This document shows positions 15,101 to 27,100 of a DNA stretch of 64,000 nucleotides, one piece after another. Origin of the DNA: Luscinia megarhynchos (lineage: Eukaryota > Chordata > Aves > Passeriformes > Turdidae); contig JAPFBE010000003.1 of assembly GCA_034336665.1 (NCBI GenBank), forward strand, positions 38,228,360 through 38,292,359. The letters run 5' to 3'. The notes below the pieces were generated by a model. It was not told the origin of the DNA. It saw only the letters and a list, made by a program, of their open reading frames with translations, and made no database searches. A program made the position numbers and the translations under genes. How positions within the stretch are numbered: position 1 is the first letter of the stretch; every line of letters starts with the position of its first letter.

Positions 15101-18100
15101 AATTTAACTTTTCCATTTTTTTTAGAAAATAAGTATCTTCAGCAGGTGCACTGATGTCTGTCTTTGTTCAGGAAACCTACCTTTTTTTTTTAACTTCAGA
15201 CATAGCTGATATTGATATCCTAAACAACTATGGTGGTCCTTGCTAAAGAGCATATTCCACTAAGAGGTAATAATAATTATTGTGCCATCTTAAAGCTTTG
15301 ACTGGTGTGTTGTTATATTTACTGATGATTCTGTTTCCAGTCTCCACTGGTGAAGCTTGAAGAATCTTTGCACTCTACACTAGTTTGTTTTTGGGTTTGG
15401 TTTTTTTTTTTTAATTATTAAAATTATGTGTGCTTGGAGAAAAGTGTTATACATTCTAGAGAAAAAGATACAAAAGTCTGTTAGATTTACTGTCTGCATC
15501 ATCACTTCTTTATGTTTTATGTGAGTTGCTTTCTTTACACCCTGCAGTATATTATAAAATGTATGATATCTACATTAACCCGAATTAATGTAGATCAAAC
15601 ACAATTTTATACTTTTTCTGATCTTGGGTAATTTACCCTGAAGCAAGTGATTTGGTGCCTCTCTGTCATTAGCTCTTTAATCATGTTTTTGGGTGTGAAA
15701 AATTTAATTCAGTTTCTAATTCCTCCCAGTTCCTAACTGTGCAGTTTTCTTGGTATATACCTGTAATTTTACCTCTAAAGATGCCTAAGTGGACAAAAAT
15801 TTTCCATGACAAGCAGACAGCTGGAAATAGCTATTCAAAACAAAGTCCCCAAAGTAATCATCCTCCATTTTAGAAAGAAAAGATAAATTAATTTCATATG
15901 CTGTGTACTAAAGGCTGTGTTCATTGTCAGAAATTGCCATGTAAAACTACATCAGCTATAGAATTACAGAGGATTTGTAGAAGAGAGTCTTCTTGAACTA
16001 ACAAGTTTTGTTTACTGATTGAGAAGAAAATGAAAATGTCAACTCTAATAGCAAAAATGCACAGGAATAGCTTTTTATTTCTGAGATAGAAGTGAAAAGG
16101 ATGTGAATGCGTTGGGTAAGAGAGCAAATACTGTTTCTATATGAGGTGGGTTTTTTTCTTTCTTTCAGAATGCTGGGCTGTTAAGGAAGGGGCTGCTTTT
16201 CAGGATAACTCTTTTGATGTGTGGAGGGGCCAGCATACTTTATATCCGCTGGAGGATCATGGGCACAGGGCCACCAGCTTTCACTGAAGTAGACAACCCA
16301 GCTTCATTTGCTGACAGTCTGTTTGTAAGAGTAAGTTATGAGGTTGCTTTTTTCTGGCCAGCTCAGAACATTTGTCTTTGTCATAAAATTGAGCTTTCTG
16401 TGCTTCTAGGAAACAATAAAGTGGGCAGTTTTTAGGTTTCAAGATGTGTGATGAGTCACCTTCACTTGTGCTGCTGTGATGATTCTCTGCAATTTTTTTA
16501 ATAGTACACCGTGTAGATGCTTTGCATTCAATTTAGCATGCACTTTACACATTGAAGTACTTTTCCATTTATTCACCATTTTTCCCATGCATGCAAGAAA
16601 TTACCTTTTGCTGATTTTCATCCCTTTTCCACATACTGTGCTTGACTTTTCATCTTCTTTCACAACTAAAGAAAATAGGACAAATTGTAGTCTGGTGTAT
16701 TTGGAGTATGTCTTGGCTATATACCTCTGGTGGCATTAAGGATCTTTGTGGAGATGGAGAATGAAAGATGAAGACAGTGGATGTTGTCTTTCGATGTTTT
16801 CTCCTGTTATATGAGATTGTTCTTTTTTGCATGTGAATATTGGTTGGACTGCACAGAATTGTGTTTTCCTGCTGCTCTGAACTAGAGAGCCACCTAGCTA
16901 TGTTTAAAAGAAAATTAAAAATTAATTTCACAGCTGTAATAGTAATGGATATGTAAATAGTTGTAGTCTAACAGTAGTCATGGCCTCTTTATTGTGTTAC
17001 AAGGGAAATGAGGGAAGAGAGAAGGATTAAAGTTGCCACCCTTCCCCCCCCGAAGTTTAGTATCAAATAAATGTTTGTTTTCTCTTTGACTGACAGGCTA
17101 TAAACTATAATTACTACTATTCACTGAATGCATGGTTGCTGTTGTGTCCCTGGTGGCTGTGTTTTGATTGGTCAATGGGCTGCATACCCCTCATTAAATC
17201 CGTCAGCGACTGGAGGATAATTGCACTAGCAGCACTTTGGTTCTGCCTAATTGGTCTGATATGCCAAGCTCTGTGCTCAGAAGACAGCCATAAGAGAAGG
17301 TAAGAGACAGTGATGAATTTTAAATGCCTGGCCAACTTGAGTACAATATTATTTCGTTAAATCCACTACTGATAATTTTAACAATTCAGTGGAACCAGTG
17401 TCTAGCAAATGCAGTTCAAATAAATATTTATAACTGTCATTACAGTTTTATCCCAATTTGGGTCCATCACTGCACACCAACTAGTAGGAAACAGAGTTGG
17501 AGGAGGAGGCATGCATGGCTGCTTTATTTTTATTCCTGGAATGGTATTTTGAGATCCTTAACACTGTGGGTGGTAAAAAGTAATATGTGCTCAAAACGCA
17601 GCAGGAAATTGTTTGTTGTTGCCCTTACTTCTTACAAGTCATCATTTCCTTTAATTTTCTCCTAATAGTGGAAGAGAGGAGATGTGCTTTGAAAGCACAT
17701 GGCCATGGTCATACAGTTAAAAAGTAAAATGCTTGACCCATAGTATGTACTCAGAAAACAAGTTGTACTTTACCCAGAGGAACTAAAACATTTATTGTAA
17801 ACTGTTCTTTCTCACTAAGGGCTTCTGTTTAACTTTGCAAAATCTCTTCCCATGGATTTTATGTAGATTTAATTTCTCAATTCCTTAAAATTTTTCAACT
17901 GCTCAATCACAGAATGGTTTGTGTTGGAAGAGACCTTAAAGGTCAGGTAGTTCCAGTCCCCCTGCCACAGGCAGGGACACTTTTCATGAGATCAGGTTTC
18001 TCAAAGCCCCATTTATCCTGGCCTTGTGCACTTCCAGGATTGGGGCACTATCACTACGTGTCCTTATGAAAAGCCCATTTCCAGCTCTCTTGTTGCCCCC

Positions 18101-21100
18101 TTTAGGTACTGGAAGGTTGCTAGAAGGTCTCCCTGGAGCTTTCTCTTCTCCAGAATACACCACTCCAGCTCTCTCAGCCTGTCTCCATAGGAGATGTGCT
18201 CCAGCCCTCTCCTCATCTTCATGGCCACCTCTGGACTCACTCCAACAGGTCCATGTCCTCTTTATCTTGGGTGCCCCAGAGCTGGATTCAGCACTCCAGC
18301 TGGGATCTCAGCAGAGCAGAGCAGAGGGGCAGGATCACCTCCCTTGCCCTGCTGGCCATGCTGCTTTGATACTCAGGACATGGTTGGCTTTCTGCACTGC
18401 AAGTGCACGTTGCTGGGTCATGTCAGCTTCTCATCACTGAACACCCCCAAGTCCTTCTCAGGGCTGCCCTCATGCCATTTTCTGTCCAGCCCATCTTTTT
18501 TCTTGGGATTGCCCTGACCCAAGTACCAGACCTTGCACTTGGATTTCATAAGGTTTGCATCAGCCTACCTGTCCTATCCAGGTCCCCCTGGATGGCATCC
18601 CTTCCCTCCAGTGTGTTGACCACACTGCACAGCTGGGTGTCATGGGCAAACCCGCTCAGGTGCACTCAGTCCCACCATTCATGTCACTCACAAAGATGTT
18701 AAACAGTGCCAGTGCCAATACCAGCCCCTGAGGAGCACCCACTTGTCACTGGACTCTGGATACGAAGCCATTGGCTGCAACTCTCTGTGTGCAAACATCC
18801 AGCCACTTCCTTATCCTGCCACTTCTTTAGCCACCAAGAGGTCCAGCTGTCAAATCCATGTCTCTAGTGTAGAGATGAGGATGTCATGCAGGACAGTGTC
18901 AAATGCTTTGCACAACTCCAGGTAGATGATATCACTTGCTCTTCCTTTATTCAGCAATGCTGTAACTCCATACTAGAAGGCTCTAAAATTTGTCAGGCAC
19001 ATTTTTTCCTCAATTAAAGCCAGATTGGCTTTCATCAATCACCTCCTTATTTTCCAGATGCCTTAGCATATTTTCCAGGAGGATCTGCTCCATGATCTTG
19101 CCAGGCAGAGAGGTGACCTACTGACCTAGTTTCCTGAGTCTGCCTTTTTCCCTATTTAAAACGTGAGGGTTATGTCTCCCCTTTTCTAGTCAGTGGGAAC
19201 TTCAGCAGACTGTCATGACTTCTCAACTATGATGGGTAGGAGCTCATCTCTATCTTAGCAACTTCAACCATCAGTTTCCTCAGGATCTGCAGGTGCATCT
19301 TACCAGATCCCATGGAGTTGTGCACCATCAGGTTCCTTAGATGTTCTTGAACCTTCTTGAACCTGACCTTATCCTACAGCAGGGAGTTCTTCCTTCTCCC
19401 AGTCTCTGCATTTGCCTTATGTGACTTGAGCAGTGTTGTTGGAGCACTTGCTAGTGAAGTCTGAGACAAAAATTTATTGAATACCTCAGTCTTCTCCATG
19501 TCCTGGGTAGCCAGGCTTCCCATTTGCTTCCAGAGAAGGCCCACATTTTCCACAGTCTTCCTTCTATCACCGGCATAGGTAATTCTATTGTTCAGAGTGC
19601 AGAGTCTTTTCTTATTCTTTTCTTTTTTCTCATCCCTTCAAATGTTAACAGTGCACCTGCCTGCCTTTCTGCTGTTTCCATACTTATTTGCACAGATAAA
19701 TCACTTTGGAGAGGGGGTGGAACTCTTGCTGCAAGTGATCATACTTTCTAGCAAAAATGCACTCACCTAAGCCAGTATTGCTAAATAGTTTTTTAGTAAA
19801 AAGTGAAGACAAAAAGTATAGTGAAGACACAGGACTTGAGGGGATGAGAAAAGACCAGGAGGACATATCTACCTTACAGTGTAGAGATTCGTTTGTAAAT
19901 TAGAATAGAAAATTACCATGCCTGTGGCCTTTGTAAGAAATACCTGACATGGACCTGAGGTTCTTATTCCCTTCTGTCAGCCCTGTAAAAGTGAGGTACA
20001 TGGACTCTTTTGTCTGAGCTCTGTATAGTCCATAAAGAGCTACCTGCTGAGGATGCTAACCTTAGTGCCTAAAAAAGGAAGACAAACTGCTCTCAAAAAG
20101 TGTGTGTCTCTTCTGTCTGTCTATAGAAAGAGAGTAGATTACTAACTTTCAAGTGGTTAACCACAATGGATTCTACTATTGATGTTTTTGTTAGGAGAAA
20201 AACCACCCTCTTAGTTCAATGTGCACCTAAGTTTCTTTAACAGTGACTTATGTGTTTTTCCCCCATTACTGTCTTACTTGGTCCAAAAATAGACAGGTAG
20301 CTTTTACCATTACTTTTCCTGCTTGTGTATTTTAAATAGAAGTTATGTAATTAATATGTAATGGGGATATTTTCTGGCCTGGGAGCATGAATATTGCTTT
20401 TCTGGAAATTATAGCAATGATTTTTAAAGTGCCTCACTGAAAGTTGATCATAGTGGCTCTCAAAGGCTGTGTTTGAATGCCTATATGCCCATCCTTCTAC
20501 AATGCTTAAATAAAGTTTATATGTTAAGTGGAAAAGGTACTTTTGTTAAGATTTGTAGTTAATCTGAGAATCTGTTTCTTGTTTGCAGAATCCTTACACT
20601 GGGACTTGGATTTCTTATTATCCCTTTTCTTCCTGCAAGTAATCTCTTCTTCCGAGTAGGATTTGTTGTTGCAGAGAGAGTCATCTACCTCCCCAGTATT
20701 GGATACTGTATTCTCTTTACATATGGATTTAGTCTCTTGAGTAAGCAAGCCAAGAAAAAGGTACCATCAAAATAACCAGTGAAGTTGTTGATGATGAAGC
20801 TGTTCAATTGCATGATTTGTTTCTTAACTTGGCTCTCTTATTTAAGAAAATCCTTGCTGTGGCAGTACTTGGAGTCTTGCTGGTCAATGTTATGCGCTGT
20901 GCACTCCGCAGCAGTCAGTGGAGATCAGAAGAACAGCTGTTTAGGAGTGCATTGTCTGTGTGCCCTCTGAATGCAAAAGTAAGTCACTCATGGACTTCTA
21001 GTCTTTTTCTTCTATTTTTTTTAAGTGTTTTCAAATTTGAGGTCAAGGAGGTGTTATGCATAGTTAATATATTGAGCTACAGTGTTATTCACAGTCTTGC

Positions 21101-24100
21101 TCGGTTCAGGAATGACATTGACATGTCAGACATCTAAATTACAGTGGTAGCATAGTCAAAATACCAGAAAGTGCAAATTACAATATTGTAATTCAGAGCT
21201 TGGAGGTGGGAGTGGGTAGGTGAGAGAAAGGGGAGAACATACTTCAAGAAAGGCATCAAGTCAAATTGGATGTATTGCTAATAAAATCTGTTTAGAAAAA
21301 TTGTGTATATAATTGCAAGTTATTGCAACAAAAATATCAAAACAAGGCTAGTAAGTTGTAGCAATGTATTCAACTGAAAAATGTCTATGCTGTATTTAGA
21401 ATCCTTTCTGGGTACCTTCCAGTGGTATATAAAGCCAGCACAGCTGAGGGACAAAACAGCATATCATCAGTGCAATTGTGGGATGTGGGAGTAAAATCTT
21501 GCTCCCACTTCTGCTTTTTTCAGCAGCTGAGCAGGCTAGACTCTTCAGACATGGGCACTGAGGAAAGCTGCAATTTTCCCTGCAGGCTTAGTGAAGGAAC
21601 AAGTAAGATGGTGGGACAGGATAGGACGTTTCACTGAGCTGAGCAGCAGTGTTCAGCATCAGACTGACTCCTGCCTCCAACAGAGGTGACCTCCACAGCA
21701 GTCCTTTGACAGCAAGAGTGTGATCTGTTGGAGCATACCACTGAGCCCTGATGTTGTCTGAATTTTAGTAAAGAGACTCTTTGAAGAGCCTGGGAGTGGG
21801 AGTATGCAGCTTGTCAATAAAAATACATTGATTGTTTTAAAAGATTAGATTCCTGTAATCTAAAGCAGTATCTGGTAAATACCAATCAAGACACAGGGTT
21901 TAAAAAGGAATCTGTGAATCCTCAACTTCACAAAGAGAATGATAAACTTAGCATTTACTGGAATAGAAATACACAACTGTGAGCTGTAAAAAACATGTAT
22001 GGCCAATATTTGCAACATGGTGGTGTCTTTCAGTAGTCTGAGATTTTAATACATAGGAAGGAGCTGTTGTATTTTATTGTGTGGCAGTGGTAGGCAACCA
22101 TCTTCTTTTTAATGATGACCTCAGTATATCTTGTCTTCTGGATGACGAGCGCATACTATAAATGGAGCAAATGCAATCTGTTTTCTTTGTGTGTAACTCC
22201 ATCCATCTGCCATGGTAAGAGTGCTTTAGACAGATCCACACTCTGTGCCTGTGCTCCAAGCTCCTTGGACTGCAGCCATGGCTGGCTGGGAAGCTGGGTA
22301 GCTGTGCTCCCACAGTACTGTGCTTGAGCCGATAAGCTGTGCACAAGCTACTGAACTAATGCAGCTGGTTTAAAGCCAAGGAGTGTACAGGCAAAATGAG
22401 CTTGTGTTTGTCAACACTGGGCACTGTAGACATGCCTGAGCTGTATTTCTGCTGGTGACAGCTTGTGAGACTGGAAAGCATGAAGATGTGAACAGGGAAA
22501 GGATTGTAAGCTCACATTCCAATTTTGCTGAAGGATGTAGCTTTGAAATCATAATAGTAGGGAACTTTTTAAGCAGGAACATTAGAGAGTCCATGTATGA
22601 GAGCCTATCTCTTGTTTTCTTTAGGAACTCAGCTATATTTATATAAATTTTGATAATGGTAAATGTAAAAATTTGAACCAGGTTTTGTGCTGATCTTCAG
22701 TTGTCCTGAAATTCCAGGCTTCCTTTAAAAATGACTCCACAGGACCTCTTTCAGTGACCCATTTATTCAGTGGGAGGCTGGTGCAGACCACAGAATGGCA
22801 CATAGATAATAGCTTTTTCTTGTTGTTCTTGGAACATATTAAATATGTGTAATGTGGTTATGCTTTACTTCCACTATGTAGCAGGATCTCAAAATCTCAA
22901 ATCCTCGCTAGCAGAAAAAGCTATTCATGTTTTGTTGTACAGCTATTTTCAATTCCAAATTGTCCATATGGGAAGTACAGAGTAAACTTACCCTAATTTT
23001 AAATAACAAGTAGTAACAGCACTGCCTTGTCTAATTTCAAGATTCATTTCTTTAAGCATAGATAAAAATGAGGAAAATGCATTAAATGAGATTGTCTGTC
23101 ACAGTAGTGAGTCTGGTGCCTTGAGTGGTGACACATCTGGATCAAGAGGATGACATTTAAGATCAACTTTAATAAACATTGCCCAGTGACTTTAAAATTT
23201 ATTGGAAATAATCAGGTACCATAATGAAGCTACAAATATTTTGACCTCTAAAAAAGTTCCCAATACAGATTTTTAAATGTTTTAATATTTTAAAATTTAT
23301 TATATATATATCTGTATGTATGTATTATACATATTGGTTGGGTGGGTGGGGTTTTTTAAGAGAGAGAGAAACAAGTATGTGACAGATCTTGGTTAAACAT
23401 GTCCAGGAGCATGTCACACATTTGAACTTGTATGGCCATGCACTCAGGTTGGTTTCAAAGGTCATTAAACTGAAATAGTACACATTTATAATGCATTTGG
23501 CAGTATTTTCCTTAGCTGAACAGGAGGTGCCTGTATATTGATTCCATTTTTCCTACCACCGTTTTTCATACTGTATGGATTGGATTCTTTTCCTGGGGAG
23601 GAGCAGCTGTTTCTTTTAGTATGTGGTTCCTCACCTTGGATTAAAGAGAGACACAAGTCAGGACTGTATCCTAGATTTCTGTCTTTCTCTCCATGGATGA
23701 TAAAAGAAGTTCTGACTACTAAAGCAGATGTGGATACATAAGATTATGTGAGATTTTGGTACTGTCCTACTGCTGTTCACTATTTCTAGACATTGCTGGA
23801 TTGCTTCTCACCTTCTGAAATCATTACACATTGTTTCTTTTAATTTTAAAGATTATTCCCAAAAATGCTCATCTTGCTGCCTTTATTTTTTTGATGTTGG
23901 AAATGTTTGCACTGTTGGAAGAACGGTTATTTTTTCTCAGCTTTTAGAAAAGCCATAGCAGTTAAGAATCTAGACATGGTCTTCATTCCTGGATGACTTC
24001 CTCTCGTTGATTATCTAAATAAATAATTGCAGTTACATTGTTGCATACATGGGAAATAGCCAGCTTTTTTTTTCCCCTAGATTTGAAACAACTGAATTTA

Positions 24101-27100
24101 AATTATTGCAAATTTTTGTTATTTTGTATGTAATCTCTACATTCTCCTTGCTACTGGTTTTTCTTTAAAGGATAGAAATTAACATAATTTTTGAAAAGCC
24201 CTTTCAGTAGCAACTTTTCTGCAATAATAAGCCAGGAAGTTAAAATACTCCCAACATAATGTTACTATCTGCTTTGACATACCAGAGTAAGTAATTTCAA
24301 AATTTATACTTTCTGCAAACTGCAACCCTTATAGGTAAAGTTTGTCAGAGACGAGCTGTGCTAATACTGAAAAGGTACAATAAGTTTGTGAGATTGGTTT
24401 CTATTTTTTCTTAAAAGGTCCTGTAAAACCTCTTTGTTACAGAACAAGATTTAATGCTGCCTGAGGATCTGATCTTTGATCCTTAAGGAAGCTGATCTAG
24501 AGGGCATTTCCTTTAGATATTGAGATTTTTTTTTCTCTATGCTATATATTAAAAGGGGATTATCTTCTGAGGAATTTAACTGAAGTGCTGTGGGCTGGGT
24601 TTACATGGGCTATTTGCAGTGTTTTGCCATAATTTTAGATGTCAAGTTTTGTGTATACATGCAGTCATGCAGAAGAACCTTTAGACAACATTAGATGCAC
24701 AAAAAAGATGTGAATATCAAAAAAGCTTTGTTTTATTATTATTTGGAAAACAGAGTTTTAGTAGCAGAAGAAAGAAGATTGATGACAGGAGCTGGCATTG
24801 AACAGAGACATCTGCATGTTCCTGGAGAAATTCTGACATCTGTGCTTTGCTTTCATCCTTTTCAGCAAATGTTCATATTTGCTGAAAAAGAGATTATAAG
24901 CAGCTAGGAAAAGAGAGTAAAATTGGTGATAATAACAGTGCTCCAACTGGGAGGATGGACCTCTTAGAAGATGTTACATTTCAATTTCTTCCTGTTCTGC
25001 TTTGAGGGAAAACAAAAGCAAAAAATCAGTCTGGCAATAATTTAATTTTTGTACAGGGGAATATTTTTTTTCTCTCCTTGTTTAAATTTAACATTTAAAT
25101 AAGAGTTCAAATACTATGTATATCTGGCCCAGAGTAATATATAGTGCTTTGTCTTTTTTCTAATGGCTTCTTAGGCTGATTGAGGTATTGAACAGATAAA
25201 TATACAGAGCTATCCCTTGGCTAGGCTCTGGTGCCATGGTTATGTTAACTTAACACATGCCTGTTGAGAGACAGTAGGTTCTACCCTGGGGTATTTATAC
25301 CTGATCTCTTAGATTTCAGAGAATACTGTGTTGTTATGCATCCCTGAGAAATGCTCCTTTTAGAGCTATTACTGTAAGGTAATTGCCTGTCTAAGATTGA
25401 TAAAGGATCATCTGGGTATAATGTAATACGTCATTTCCAGTTAATATTTAATCATTTAATAATGAAGGGCTCTTAAATGTTTAACCAGGAAAGGAAAATC
25501 TTCCCTCCCAGGCTGGTATGCACAATACCAGTCAAAAATAGAAGAACCACACTCACTGGCCCTCGTTATTACCGACCAGGTTCTTCCCAGCCAGTGGCAC
25601 AGACAGCACTTGTGTCCCTGTGTTGTGCAGGAGAGTCACAGCCTGTGCTCAGCAGACTGCAGGTGTTACTGCTCTGAGTGAGCTAAAGGCTGACCTTGGC
25701 ATCTCTCTGCTGTGGCCACTGAAGTGAGAGGCACAGCTGGATGGCAGAAGTAACCTGCACCTCTCAAATGACTGTGTGTGCCTGGAAACCCTTTGCTGCT
25801 TCTGTTCTTAAGAGCAGGATCTTACTGCATCTTACAACCCATTGCAGAACTGGTTTTGTCATTGGATATTTATGGGAGGCTGGCCACTTCTTTTGGTATC
25901 TTTGGTTTCGGGCTTTTGTCCTCTTCCCTTCTTTGTACCAACATACTAAAAGGAACTAAAGCTACAATTTCACCTCCAGGGAAATTAGAAAACTTACATA
26001 CAGCAAGGAACCCTTCATTTTTGCAGGGTATTGTGTAGAAACATCATTTCCTTTCACACAGGAGTATAGCTGAGGACAAAAGAAATACACTATTGAAAAT
26101 GCTAATAGTTTATTTAAATAGTTGTGCTATCAGTTTTAATAGGCTATAATACATATTTTTAGTTCAGTTCAGAAAACGTACATGTGCTCTTAATATTTCA
26201 TTTGATGTTTTGACTTGAGAGAATTGATATCTCTCAGTTTTCTTCAGACTGCACAGTTCTGTTTATATGAGAAAAATATTCTTTCTGCTGGTACTTTTAG
26301 CGGGGGGGAATGGATGTGAAGATACTACATGGTTAAAAAAAAAAACCTGTGGAAAACAAAAAAGTGAAGTGCTGTTTCCTAACACAAGATAGCTGACATG
26401 TGAAAGACTGAGTGGTTGGTGTACACCAAGATTTTTCTCATCTGCTCTGTCCTGGTCTTTAGTCAAATTTCATTTTGTAAAGCTTCTTAAAGAATGAAAT
26501 TGAATCAAGTTAAATATAATTTTGTTTGCTGATATTGAAGGGTAAAGCTATGTACTTCGAGGGCTAACATCCAGTATTCAGTGAAATCTTCAAGTATTTC
26601 TTCTGTGTTGCCACAATTTGTCTTTTATCTGAGTAACATTTGAATATGTGAACTTCATATATAATCAGAGCAATCCAATTTGGTTAGAATGTTAGTGTTC
26701 TGAAAAAATTCTGGAAGAGGTATATAAATAGAATTCAGTCCTGAGAAACATCTTTCAGGCTACTTCATTTTACTTTAATGACTCCTGGAAAAATGCTGCT
26801 CTACCTTTTTGTCTTTTTTGATATTGTCAATGGATCTTTGGTTATTTCTTGATGTAAATGTACCATTCTGTTGCTTTTTTGCTATGAATGTGCAGTAGAG
26901 TGCCAGGATATTTTTCTTTGTGAAAGCTGTGCTAGAACTTTCTTCATGGAAGCTGTGCTTTTATGGGATGCTGAATTTGTGTGCTATTTTGTATCTTACA
27001 GTGTGAGGAGCTGCCTCTGTGCACGCTTAATAAGCTTTATAGCATCTCTACTCTCCTTGAAACCAGTGAAAGTACTTTTTTCTCCCATTTGGGAAAGTAT

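Noticed and set aside
16650..16931. 93-codon minus-strand frame in a TMTC4 intron
   Set aside because: No recognisable domain and no splice or promoter context; it is within the range expected by chance in AT-rich DNA.
18024..18702. Open frames of 99-138 codons on the plus strand
   Set aside because: They lie wholly in an antisense CR1 copy and run opposite to its coding direction.
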